Assembly (NCBI RefSeq): GCF_032854445.1
Contig: NC_088301.1
Span: 45,309,187-45,373,186, forward strand
Length of the DNA: 64,000 bases
Direction: 5' to 3'
Source of the DNA: Liolophura sinensis
Taxonomy: Eukaryota > Mollusca > Polyplacophora > Chitonida > Chitonidae
Below the pieces are notes generated by a model, which had not been told where the DNA came from, did no database searches, and saw only the letters and a program-made list of their open reading frames with translations. Position numbers and translations under genes: made by a program. Positions 49,317 to 63,400 of this stretch are shown here, in pieces (positions within the stretch are counted from its first letter, which is position 1; each line of letters starts with the position of its first letter).

Positions 49317-52109
49317 GATTATTGCCATGTGTTGTTATGCCTGATGTCCTTCAGGGTGTTGACAGTAATAAAGAGTTGATGGCATTACTCCATTATTACA
49401 CAGGGTACGCCTGTTGACCTTACCCTTATATTGACCAGATGTTCTAGACTAGGCCCAATGAGAGAGTAGTGAGAAGAGACCTGCCAATCCCAGTAATCAA
49501 CACTCCCATGCCTTGGTACAGCTATATGATTCACACTCTGCCAGATCTGACTCACCATACTGTTAGTACTGTGGACAATTATGTTATCACAGAGAAGACA
49601 GAGGGGAAGCTGGCCTGGCATCATGGCTGAGCGAGCTGGGTGGTCCGAGGGAGGGTGGGGAGTGTGGACTTATGTTCAGTGGAGCAAATGCAACCAATAG
49701 AAGCTCAATTCCAGTCAAAAGGCCATTCATGGCTTTTTGATTAGATATTTGACGCGCTACAGCAGACATGCATGAGGCATCCAATGATATACATGTACAT
49801 GTACATTCATTAAATATTGTCAAAATTAAAACCAAATTTGTTGAAATCAACAGAATTAAAAATATCAGACACAAATTGATATGGTACATTTCACACTACT
49901 CTTGTCAGGCATACTACTTTGGATTGCTCTCTTAACTTGGATATTGACTTTCTTTTATTCATTCTATGGTGTTTTTATATATAGCCCAAGTATAAGAATG
50001 TGTACATCAATTTACCAACAACCAAGAAAGTCTTCATCGAACTAAATATGGATTGCATGAATGTTTAGCACATTACATGTGTTACATTATCACACATCAG
50101 ACAATCAATAATTGTATCATTACACACTTATTTATTTCATGCTTGTGGAAAGTAATGAAATACATGTACATGCATTGTATGAATGATGATAGCCAAATAT
50201 TAAGATACAGTTAGATTTGCAATATATATATAAAAATTGAAACAGCATTATATACTTTAGCTCTTTACAATATGGGTGGGCAATAAGAGATAATCAACCA
50301 TTTGCATTTAGTTCACAAACTGATTGGAATGATGTTTTGTAAGACACTGTTTTGCTCAGCACTAACAAAATCCGTAGTCTTGTGGATGTGTTGGATCAAA
50401 CATGTATGGACCAGAATATCTGTTATGTGTTACATGTTTTTTCTTTATTTAAACACCCAAGTGCCGAAACATGGTCAAGTGATATTTTCAAGCAGCCGGC
50501 CATTTTATCTGTACTTAAATGACATTTTCATCGATAATGTCGATGTAGATAACAATCAGATGCGAAATTTGAGCTCAGATCATTAGTTTCAGCATTTTCT
50601 GCTGCTTTAAATCAAACAAACTGAATCTTGGGAGACAGGAAAGATTTTTCGTTGATTCCAGGATCAGGAAATCCATTTTTCAACAACAAATATTGTTGAG
50701 CTGGGCTTTATATAGTTTGTTACGTGTTCAGAAGCAGGCAATGCTTTCTAGGTCATCATTTCACCTGTAACATGGGCCATTTAATTATAATGTCACCTTT
50801 CATAGATAAACACATGGTCGTGGATATACAAGTAACACTATTGCTACATGTAATACACAAAGTAGCCCACGTGGGCCTCTTAACCTGCGATAAGCAACAG
50901 ACCAATAATGTGTAACAACTTGTACTTGAATGAGTGAACAGTGGATGCCAACTGGGACAGTGGGACTGTTTAACTCAAGCAGACCTGGCTATGTAGCATA
51001 ACCAGAGGACATCATGTACTGTATTGCGAATGTGCTGGATGTCCTGTAGGCCTAAGTTAGTTTGCCAGTGTTAGAGGCTGAAGCAGCCAGCATCCCAATA
51101 AAAAAAAAAAAACCAATCAATATTTCTCAAAGGCTGAACAGGCCTGTGTCTGTGGCAGTGACGGCAGTGGTCTGGTTTTAGTACCGCACCATTGATCCCT
51201 GTATTACTGATCTAGCATCACGACTGCTGCAGCAGGCTCCTGTGAGACCTGTATCCAGGGCAACCCAATATCAGAGTGATTGAGGTTGTATAAACAGGCG
51301 GCCTGGAATTGCCGTTATGTCGCATCAACAGATTGACTGATGTTGAATGATGATCAGGTGTTAAAGCTGTAAGAACTGAGAGTTGTGCACACATGTTACA
51401 CCATGTGTCCTGTTAGCCTGCATGAGTGAAGTACTGTAATTGCTGCCAAGGTACATGTACCATACTATGACTCATAGTCAAACATACAGGTAAACAGATT
51501 AACACTTTTTGGATGTGGCATTCTGGGAAATGTTTTACTCTCTGATTTGCTGTTATCTTGGAATGTGTCTGAATTATTCATTGAGAGCATTGACAACAAA
51601 CATGTACATGTGGTAGTAGCAGCCAGTGTCATGTGATAAATGTGTTAAATTTGCTTTGATTACATTTAAATAATGTCGTGAATAAAAACATTACCATATA
51701 AATTGATACGTAGTTGAGTATGAGAGTGTTAAGTTTTAGGCTTTCTGTTCAGTTAAGTTAGAGGAATACAGTGTCAGTGCTATTATCTTGTGTGGAGTAG
51801 GCTATTTTTTTCATAGGTGTGGCACATACATTTTATTGTGACCATTCACAAACCTGCAGACTTTGGACCTTGAAATCTCATCTTCATTCTCAGACAATAA
51901 GCATCAATTTTGTTTCTTGTATAAGTTTCTCATACACACATGTACATGTGCACTTAGTTGTGGATATATCATTGATGGTGTACATCTGATCCAGGGCATA
52001 CTTTAACCTGTCCAAACAGTGTTGAGGTCAGAGGTTTGAATCCCAAATAGCAAAATTTTGTATTGTTATTTGTATATACATCTTTATATATCTATATATA
52101 TGTGTGTGT

Positions 52110-52318
52110 GTGTGGCCAAGTGGCTAGCATAGCGTTGAGTTTGAGTCTAGCTCATGCTGGCTTCCTCTGTAGTCGTACAATATACATGGATAGATCTGCC
52201 ACAACCTATGCATTGTCATGCCCTTCCCTGGTCACACCTGATTTCATCCCACCATAATGCTGGCCGCAGTGCTATAATAGGAAAATTCCTGATTATCACC
52301 ACTGAAATACATAACTAA
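52110..52318 (+). mobile_element. tRNA-derived SINE, old copy
   Basis: Head GTGGCCAAGTGGCTAGCATA, AGCTCATGCTGGCTTCCTCT and CCCACCATAATGCTGGCCGC, with a degenerate tail. It follows an (AT)n(GT)n microsatellite at 52085-52112. Confidence 0.75.
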
Positions 52319-54288
52319 ATATGTACTCGTGTAAATGATGAAACTGACAGCTTTGTGATTGGAAAGAGTGCCCAAACTCCATGTATTACATAAATCAACC
52401 CATGATGTACATGTACAAATGAATGGTGTATTAACTTAAAATTACATGTATGCATTTATACGAGAAGGATAAATTTACATGTACATAGTCTTTTATTCAG
52501 CGTTCATTTTTCTTTACTAATTGTATAAAAAATGATAATTAAATGTATACTAAAGGATTCTACTAGAATTCTACTGAAATTCCAAGCATTTGCAGCATTT
52601 AAGTAGTTAAACACATGATATGTGTAGATGTTAGCTTTAGATAGCACCAGTATATTATTCACAGGGTTGGTGCAGTTTTATGCATGTACAAATGTACATG
52701 TAGCTTGTATGCTCATACATGTATCCATTGCAGTTTGTGTCCATGCAGTTGGTTGAAGAAATACACTGTAGCATGGTATCCATGGGAACAGGTGATGCCT
52801 CTTTGTATCTTGGGAATTCCTGCACATGTGAAATGAATTATGTTAGGCTATGTAGATTTGCGGATTCCAGTTTGTGCATCTAGTGGATGTTGTATAATTC
52901 TGGTGCTGGCTGTTCCCATGGGTAATCACTCCTTTTGTTGATGTACATTAAACATGAACCTTTGTTGGGTATGCTAGTCCATACTGTGTCTGTAAACCTT
53001 GGTCAACAGCTGCCTGGCGTTTGTGGCTGTTTCTGGTATGCAGAGTACGCAGAATTTTCAATTTACGTTGTGATGTTAAGCTAAATTGATGGTGATATAT
53101 GCAGACTCACCATGCTCCTAAACAAAACATACTGATGACTACTGTTTTGATTCAAGTGGATATGGAATTACGGTAGTGTGTATACAGTTCTACTCCATGA
53201 TCATTTAAATACTGTTTGCAATTTTTACACTTTTTAATTTTCATATGGTTGCAATTGCTTATCATACATACATACAAATTTGCTGTACACCATCCATTAT
53301 CTGGCATTGAACTATGTTTTTATCATTAATGTTAACAGTAGAACTTGTTTACAGTGGAACAGTACATGTGGGTTTATCTATTTGTATACAGGTATATTCC
53401 TTGTTAAAGCCCCATGTATGAGATGCAGTTTACCTGATTGATTAGTTTGTACGAAAACATGACGTGTGATTTCATGCGATACAGTTTCTAGAATTCGACA
53501 TTGCTCCAAGGGAAAGAAGCATGCTGTTTTAAATAGCGTTTGTCCTATTTTTGTTGAATCACCCAAATTTGACAAATTTGTGATCACCATGTGAAGGCAG
53601 CTTTGTAGTATGGTAACTTGATCTACATCATTTTAGCAAATGTTTACTGTAGTTTCAGTTATTACTTCAGTGTAAGGACATGAATTAAATTTATTTTCCC
53701 TTTTACTTCACATTTGTGACCTTGGCATAGATCCCTTGTACCTCTACCAGTGTGTCTATTTTTTGCTAAAATAACAAGTCATTGTTTTCATTTAGAAGGA
53801 TAGGTTTCATGTTGTTTTCGGGTTTCATTGTATTCCTCAGGGTGTTATGATAACAGTGAGAATCAAATGGTGCTGACAGAACTATTCACATTCAAAGGTT
53901 CAACAGGTTGTGAAAATACAGAACCCCATTTTCATACATGAAGTTAGTGGCCACATTTGCTTGCATGCAAGTTTTCTCCTAGATGTATCCTCCTCTTATA
54001 AAGTAAATGAGAAGGCTGGCTTACACATTTTACATGTACCACATTTGTTCATCAGTCTGTCACACTCTATCGATGCATACAAACATGCATGTGTACAATG
54101 TAATCAACATTACTTGTTGAGTAGCTAAGTAATATGATGGTACCTTTATGTTATTTAAGGGAAAATCCTTTAATAATATCAATGGTCGTAGGGATCATTT
54201 GTATATTAAATAACCATTGGTGAATCATAAGTTTCATTGCCCATCTCCCTCCCAACACTACAGTGCACTGTTTTTCTTGTTGCTTCAG

Positions 54289-54418
54289 GTTAGACAGACT
54301 GTGTCCTTTAGTGCAGGCAGATGATTGAGTCTAGTAGTCTTTGACCCCATCATGTTGCCCGGAAGCATGGTCACTATAGTGCCCTTAATTCTAGGCTCCA
54401 TCTCCACAGTTTTAGCAG
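54289..54418 (+). CDS. Nrg: Nrg-like exon with start codon and signal peptide (CDS from 54352)
   Basis: The acceptor TTGCTTCAG at 54288 shows that at least one leader exon lies upstream. The 5'UTR carries an 8-codon upstream ORF (54321-54344, ATG ATT GAG ... TGA). The main ATG at 54352 begins a hydrophobic 22-residue signal peptide. The donor is GTAAGT, phase 1. Confidence 0.85.
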
Positions 54419-57400
54419 GTAAGTTTTATACATGTATGGTGGACAGACTGAATGTATTACTACATGTAGTATACGGTGATTAATGGCCAGCTTGTTTTAG
54501 AAAATGTCTTACTTTTTACCTCAATATAGACACTTTAGATTTTAATTAGTGAAGCTACACCAATTCAAATTGTTTTATGTGTGGAGTGAATGTTTTTTTC
54601 AATGTCGGAGAAGAGTATAAAAACCAGATTAAAAAATTGTACAGAAAGGACAGAAACTAAAGTACAAATAAGGCAAGTATTTTTCATCTTGTTTCAAGGA
54701 AACAAATCATATTAGTTTGCATTCTGTTACACCGTAAATAAATTGGTTTAAGCCACACGTGTGCAATGCTGAAAAATTCCTGTTACATGTAATCAAATTG
54801 TGTTCCATGTAGTATACATGTAGGTATTGTGGTAGATGCTTCAGTGCGTAAACTTACTTGGTTTGGGAAACATTGGATAATACTTTTGAAGGCTGGATTG
54901 TTTGGATATGTTTGAAAAGGGCAAGTCTGGATGTTTTGTGACTTAAAATTAAATACAAGATGACGGGGTTTTCGGCCATTGGGAAAATTGTTCACCAGGC
55001 GTTTTCCACTTGGCTTACACGTATGTCTGTCGAGGCTCTGTTGCTTGATTCATCTGTGGTAATTGTGTACAAGTCAGTAAATTTATGACATCCTCATGTT
55101 GGATCCAAAAGCAAGCAGGAATACAGTATTTGACTTGTGCTTGAGTGCTCAAAATTATTTCTTAAATTCAGAAATGGTCAAAATTAACTTCCTGTACATA
55201 GATTATTATTCACATATCTATACATATGTTCAACATGCATTTAATTTCAAAAGTTTAATGAAGAGGTTAGTTTAAAATGTTGCATCTTCTTTGCATTCAG
55301 GGGTTTTGTTAACTTTTTTCAGTGAAAGCCATGACATTATACTGATAACCATTAAGATCCAGACTCACACATATACACAGTCCTTACAACAACATTTTAA
55401 TGAGGGAGAGGTGTATTTTTTAAATGTACAATGGAAACACTGTTTTTGTGGGCTTGTTAAAAACTTTCAGTCTCCCTAAAAATGAGAATTGGGTGCATGA
55501 AGGATTATCAATGGAAAACTGTTCTGTGAGCCCCACTATGTAGTATGCATTTGAAGTCTTTATCTTAATATCTCTTGGTATCTCTACATGCAGATGCATG
55601 AATAACCTAATTTAGATTAGGTGTTGATGGATGATTGTTGCCATTATTATTATAGCATGTGCGTCTATTCCCCACCACATCTCAGTTTGTATCACAAATT
55701 CTTGCAATCTTTATTATGATATAATGTCTAACGTGCATCGTTGATTCTTTTATTTTGTGTTTGACCTAATATAGTGTATAAAATTGTACATGTGCATCTT
55801 ATTCTGTCCCCAGCTTCAATTACTCATCCCCCTAGCATCACCACACAACCTCAACCAGTCGTTTACTTTAAGGAAGAGGAAGCAGGTGATGATGAGAAGG
55901 TAGAACTTCCCTGTATAGCAGAAGGGACACCCAAGCCAGAGTAAGTTCATCAAAGCTGAGCGGAATAGTCACGTTTGTTTATTTATTTATTTCATTTATA
56001 TTTATATATTTATAAGTGTTCTATACAGTACTCAAGAAGATTTCACTTGTACAACGCTGGCCATTATTTTAATGGAAGGAAACAAACAACCAATCACAGG
56101 CTGCTGAAAGACCTGCCCACTTTTATTGGATGTTTCACTATAATTTGTCGGCCTTTTTTTTTTATCACAAATTTATATTTGGCCTTCAAAGTGTCCATGT
56201 GTTTATTGTTGGTATACATGTTGGGATGTCCTGTAATGCTATGAGTAAACATTAGAAGAATTTCTTTATAGTGGTAAATGTAGTAGAAAACCAGGTTTTA
56301 ACCTCAGTGGCAACCAATTCGATAAATCAGATGAAACTTTTCAGACTTTACATATTCAGATGATGTACTTTCAGGAACCTGAGAAATATGGCAAAAATGG
56401 ACTATTCTTCTAATGCAGTGTTTTATAATTTGAATGAACTTGAATAATGCCTTAGTAAGAAAAGAGTGCCTGGACCTTAGCACTAGTTCTGATGTGAGTT
56501 AATTTTGTATTTTGTCCACAGATACAGATGGGAGAAGGACGGAGAAGAGTTCGACGTGACACAGTATAACTACATTGATCGTGTGAAAGGTCTTGGCACT
56601 CTCGTCATCCACAGGCCCACAGATGCGGACGAAGGCTACTATCAGTGCTTCGCTTACAACAGTCATGGCAGCACTTCTGTCTCAATCAAAGCATTTTTGA
56701 CCAAATCTGTACAAGATACATTCCCATCAGCCGCTCAGCCCACCGTGCATAGGCCAGTGATTGGGTACCCACTAACTCTGCGCTGTCATCCACCCAAGAG
56801 TATTCCTGTTGGTATAGTTCTCTGGGCAACCACAGAGGCGGGGAGCCAGGATGACAGCACTAGTTTAGAATTCATCAGTTATGATGATCGTATCACCAAG
56901 GACTTAGACGGTTTGTGGATCTATCTTGTTCACATGTGTCTATCATTACCATGAACATCAGCCAATAACAAATAATATCAAAACATACATCCATATAATT
57001 CTCAGCACTGAAAGGGCAGATGTGATCAGTAAAAGTCATAGAATATGTATGTGTAAAACAATACTGTTAGAATAAAATTCAGGGATGTCAAAAGCTGTCA
57101 TAATTTAAGGAACAGGAATGTTGCAGTAATTATATTCATAAATTTTTCACAAGGGTATCCTGTAATCTTCCGTATTGCATCTAAAGTTTGGTATGTAAAA
57201 ATGAATTGTCAGAAGCTCATACAGGCTTTCAAGTTGTTGCTGACATTTACGTTTTCTTGATATGAAATAAATCAAACTTTAATCCTAGTTTCAGTAGTGA
57301 ATCAATTATAATCAGTCAAAATGTGTCACTTGAAGAATACTAAACTTTAGCTGAAATATAGTACATGTTTAGCTGGTGGATGTGTTGTCCAGGTCTGTTT

Positions 57401-60400
57401 TGAAAGACAAAATACTGGGGTTTAATTTATGCTCTTTGCGACTGTTTCAAACACTTCCCACCTCATTCAGTTATAAAGTAGTATAAGACCAGATATCTTC
57501 ATGAAGTCCCTGTGTAGAACAATAGGAATAGACATGTACATGCATCCTACATGTGCAGATAAAGAGTAAGCAAATTCTTTCGTTACTAATCGATCCAAAA
57601 CCTTTTTTCTACAAAGGTGGACTTGTTTAGAAAGCTTGTTTAAGAAATCATTAGGTCATTCCTTACTTAATGGCAAGATTTCCATGTCCACAGTTAGGGA
57701 TTTTAAACATGAATTTTTATTTCCAGGTAATTTGCACTTTACAAATGTGATGGAGAAAGATGCCATGGATGGAAAGGCATACATTTGCATGGCGAGGAAC
57801 AGTTTCTTAAAATCCATGGTACAAGGCGGTGATCAGCTTATTATGCCACAAGAATCACCAGGTAAGAAATATCTTGGACATAGTAAATGTTTATTGTAAT
57901 AGATTCGTAAAGGTAAATACTTTATTTAGTCTGCCTGGCCAATACCAGTCTTTGTAAACTAGTGAAAAATCATATAAAAACTGTTGTGAAACATGTCTGT
58001 GATGTCATACAGTAGCTGCTTTAGATGAATGTATTTTAAGTGATAATGCTTTTAAGATGAGAAGTCAAGTACTATATGTTAAACCACAATATTGTGTAGT
58101 TATACGGCCTGATATTTTGATGAGACAGTCAACTTATCATGAGCCTGAATGGCACACTGGTATGATGAATTCATAACTTTTCAGAGCTCGTTTTGGGACA
58201 TAGATTGACCCAGTAGAAAATACTTTCTCTACTTGAACGACTAGTTAGTCATGCGTGCAATTTTATGGTCTCCAAAAGATGTTACAAGAAATTTTTTCAT
58301 ATGTTGTTATATGCTGAATCATTAAAACTCTTTTGAAAATGAAGGCATGAAAAGTGTTTGACTTGTACATTGCCGACAAGTATAATTGTTATTGGCAGAA
58401 ATTTAGGTATACAGAAAAAATACTCAAAGCATGAGGGTATTTTCCTCGCTTCTATGGTGGATGCGGTAGTGCACGTGAAGAATTTTTTCTGAAATGTAAA
58501 ATACTACAGTGTAGCCAAGCTATAAAGTACTTGCTATAGCGCAAAATCAGATATAACACAACCTAAATCTTGCCCCCCAAAAATTGGTTGTGTATTTTCA
58601 TATGAAAAGGCTTAAATTTTGAATGACAACAGCTAAAACAGCAAACGAACAAGAATTTTCACCAGGAAATATACGTAAGTAGCACTACATCATTCGATCC
58701 AAAAGTTTTCAGTATTTGAGGTTAAAGATTTAGAATATCACATCAGCATAAGGAAAAAAGAAAAGGATTTTTCTATGAATAGTGGTTACATTTTCTTGCA
58801 AGTGAGTTTGATTTCAAATACACATGGCGCTGTTGTTGTTGTTGCAGAATTACTTCTATTTGAGAGTGGCTTCGTCGACAATAGAGAACACATTTTGTTC
58901 GCTGTGACAGGCACGCCTTCTAAAAATGTTAATGTTGGTAACTTCAGTGAGATTAGTGAAAAGCTATAATTTGAGGTGTGAAACTACAGGGGAACGAGAT
59001 GTGGCTTATCAGCATGTTGACCTGTTGGGACTGAGATGAACTCACCCAAAATGTCTTTTTCGCTTTTTCCTTCATTTAATACATTGATTTATCATGATGC
59101 ACATTAAAATGGTGAACATCATTTTTTTTTTTTTTTTATTCAGCAGCTACATGTATATGTTACATGTATAGCATGGTCACATGATCAGGTTGACAGTAGT
59201 CTGATAAGTCTGCCATTTTTAATCGGAGGCATTTTAAATTCCATGAGTTACTTCTGATACAAGCAGACATGGACGAAGTGGATACCAGATATAAAAGCAC
59301 ATTAATTGATTTCAGTTTGAGAAAAGGTTTAACATACATTGAGTTCAGTAGATCACCTCAGGTCCATGCTTAAGCTAACAAGCCTTTGACAGAACACAGG
59401 TTGCATTGATAAAACTTAGTTCATCGCCAGAATCATGTGGGAATATATACTGGATCCCAAGGTCATTTCGTTCCAGTGCGATGTAGCCTATAACGCACTC
59501 CAGAAGTTGTCCCCATAACGGCGTGCTATAGCGAGGCTCCACTGTAGTATTTTTATACGAGCACGTATCCATGTGGGGTAAGTTTGTTAATATTCAGAAG
59601 CATTTCATGTTCTTGTAAATGTTTCAAGCACTGCTCAGATTTATTTACCAGAAGTATTTAATTTTAATTACTTCAGACTGACCACCATGTTTTTGTTGCA
59701 GATATGTCCAAGATGATCCCTGTGGAAGTAATGTGGGCTTCACCCTCAGATACACTTGGATTAATTCATCATGTTGTCAGGCTGAAGTGCATCTTTTCAG
59801 GAAAGTAAGCAGATTTATATTGGGTACACCTGAGCTCTTGTTTAACTTCTACAGCAGGCAACATTTGAGATGAGATAAATGGATGTAGTTGAAGAGCTGT
59901 GACAATTTGATAGAATATTGCACAATTATACTATATTATGTCTTTGAAATTTCTGAAAATCTTGATACACAAAAACACATTTTGTTCATAATGACCTAAC
60001 AATGTTTATCCTTTCAGATAGATTTTATGCTTTTCTGTGTCCTAACCCTTCAAGGCAGGCATGGCTGTTATCAGAAAAGCAGTCATTACCCTTGAGTAAA
60101 TCGATTGATTCCCTTGCATCTTTCAGCCCAACCCCAGATGTATCTTGGTCTAGAACTGGGGGAGATCTTCATAAAACCCGAATGACAGTCGATAGTTATG
60201 GGCAAGAACTGGTGATAAAAGACCTTCAGTTTGAGGACACGGGTCAGTATGTCTGCATGGGGAAAAACAGTGCCACACCTCGAGTCATGGTCCGCAAATT
60301 CAATGTTGAAGTTCAAGGTGAGCTGTATACTTACTACAGATTATTAAATATAAAATTATCTGAAGTCTGATTTTTGCTAAAAAACATGGTCCAAAGTGGC

Positions 60401-63400
60401 CATACGAAGACTTATATTCTGTACACTAATATTATCTAGTAAGCATTGAATTTTGCTGAAGTACTGCATGATTTTCTTCTTCATGGAAGGTGTAATGTGT
60501 TTTATGTACGAAGTAGCGTACAAATGCACACATGTAATCAGCGTAGTGTTGAGTGTGTTATGAATGAGATGTGATGTAAATGTTCTCATAGAGAACATAG
60601 GTTGTTTGTTTTTTCTTTGTTTTTGTTGATGATTTTTTTTTGATCGATTAGTGATATCCATGAGAACTAACAACAGTAGCTTTAATACAATGTGTGTTTT
60701 TTCTACAGTTTAAGAAAGCAATTCCGACTATATCGATCCTTGTCATTTAAACTTGCCTTTCTTAGATGTCCTTAAGACCGAGGGTTTTGAGTGTATTTCA
60801 TGGTATTTTGTTGTCCTGGCTTTCAGCTAGTCCATACTGGATTGATGAGCCCAAAGATCAAATCAAGGGAGTTGATGAAGATGCTGCTTTTCTCTGCAAT
60901 GCTGGGGGAGACCCAACTCCAGTAATAGAGTGGTATATCAACGGAATTCCAATCGATGGTACATTTTCAGAAATAATTCTTATTATGTTGTCTTTTTAGA
61001 ACAAACCATTTCCTGATAACAGATTTACATAATTCTTATTTTCATTTCTGTTCTTATGCAAATTAGGCTACAGTAGCCATGATTAATCAGCATTATGACC
61101 CATTTTTCAGTTTTTGTTCCATTTTCTCCCAGTGATTAGCATATATATATAGTGAGCTAAATTTGATCTTTTTGGACATAACTGGGTTCTGAATTCAAAT
61201 CTGGTACTGGTTTTCACCGAAAGTTTGAACATTGTACTGAAAGTGCAAAAACATAAGTGGCCAAATTTTTTTCCTGAAAACTCACAATGAGATGCCATAT
61301 TGTATGCAATTTGCTATGCCAAGTTCAGTGATGTATATGCTGTAAAATTCTTTTCTTTGGTTTTATTTCTGGATATCTGCCATTTTGAAGAATCTTTTTT
61401 TTTTTTTTTTTAAATTATTTTGCCATGTAGAATGAAAATTATAAAAACTATAATGATGGGACCTGCACTAAATTGTAGCCTCTAATCTGGCCTTCTATAG
61501 TTATGTCATCAGGTTTAGACTTGGATCATTGCTATTTTTCTACAGATTTTGAATGGTGCTTGATTTGCCACAAGCCAAAATGTTATTTGTGGTGTACAGT
61601 GCAGTCGCTTTGAGTTCAAGTCCAGCTCATGCTGACTTCCTCTCTGGCCGTATGTGGGAAGGTCTGTCAGAAATCTGCACATGGTTGTGGGTTTCCTCAG
61701 GGCTCTGCTCGGTTTCCTCCCACCATAATGCTGGCAGCCATCGTACATGTGAAATATTCTTGAGTACGGCTCAAAACACAAGTCAAATAAATAAACAAAG
61801 AAATATTTTTGGTTTAAATATTCATGGCTTTCCTCTGTTGAAATGTTTAGCAGATATTCATTGTTTTGGTATTTTTCATTTATTTTTATTTTTCAACTTT
61901 CATCAGGGTAAAAGTGCCTTTCTACATGTATCTGTCTTACAGAGGTTCCTCGTAATAACAGGCGTTTGGACTACCCTAAGCGTATTGAATTCCGCAACCT
62001 AACAAAAGCTGATGCCCAGGTGATCCAGTGTAATGCAAGCAACATACATGGATATCTGTGGGCAGATGTGTTCCTTAATGTTCTTGGTAAGACTTACGTA
62101 TGGAACTACTTTTGATTTATCAATGAAGGTATATTTCTGACATCGAAACAGTTGTATCAAGACAAGTGACAAAATACTAGCTCCTGAAAACTCAGGCTGA
62201 ACTGTGTTCTTTCACTGTCAGAAATTACGTCTACAGTGAGTTATTTATCAAAGATGATTGTAGTTGCTTTAAAAACACTGGATAGTCAAAAAAAAAATAA
62301 ATAAATATATTCCTCATGGTATAAGTAAATGTCTACGATCATGTATTCTGCTGATATCGTGGAAAACTTGAATTATGACTTCATAAACTCCACAAAACAA
62401 ATACTGTTTCAGTATTATCATATTGATAGAGGTACAACCATAAACATACAACCATAATGTCATTTATGATTATTTCCAGACCCCTCGCTAGCGTTATTTG
62501 GCGTGGCGCAGTGCCCCTAAAATTGCCACCACGCCGCCTTTTTAAAACCCATGTATGCGCCATGCTGCCGTTTTTGGCTTTAATTAATTATGAATGGAGC
62601 GACGAGGACAAAGCTGACATTCCGATGTTATACTGTACCCTGTGTCATAAACACAAAACATATGCTTCAGATGGGAACAAAACATGGACAGCTGTTTTAT
62701 ATAATATTAATGATTTAATTGTGGATTATTTACATGACTTACTTGGATTTCCCATGACTTTGGCATCTTTATGTCAGTTTTGCATAACACTACATGATCC
62801 AGTCTTATTCAAGTGAATAAACTTTTATTCAGTTTATATTTTTCTTGACAGTATTTTACTTGGAAGTGATTTTTCAGGGTAAATTGTTTAACAACATTTC
62901 ATTGACGTCATTGATTGCTTTTTGATATTCACCACAGTAATACTCCTTAGGCAAAATTAGGGTTGAATGCAGGGTCTTGTTGCATCTTTCAAAGGGGTTC
63001 TTCCAAAAGACAAATGGCTTAAAATTTACAAACAAAATGAAATTCAGAATTTTGAATGTTTTTCACTTTGAAAGTGGTTATCTGTAAAAGTGTGTATAGA
63101 AATATTATATTTACACATTAAATCAGCGTAATTACTCCAAATTTATCTTCAAATTTCCAGTTTTCAAATGTAATTTGATTTGACTAGACAAGAATTCCTG
63201 GATTCAAGACTGATAAAATGTCAAAAACTGTTTTCTTGACATGAAATATGGTGAAATTCTGGTAAAATTTAATTGCTATAAATGGCTTAGATTGTTTCTC
63301 AGATCACGTGGGATCTATATCTTCCAGGGGCCTAGGTTAGAGCGACGCTCGCGGTGCGTGCCCTTTCAGACAGCTATTCCACCATGCCCCTTTCAAATTC

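Larger units (their letters stand above)
24230..54288. other. 30-kb gene-poor region, possible first intron of the neuroglian-like gene
   Basis: No exon with family resemblance was found on either strand. The content is SINE copies, tRNA-like and DNA-transposon-derived sequence (37.4-38.3 kb), tandem repeats (38.9-39.3 kb), a CRE-containing CpG patch (39.5-40.0 kb), a composite inverted/direct repeat (46.7-47.1 kb), microsatellites and a 200-N gap. Open frames of up to about 138 codons occur but look random. Confidence 0.5.
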
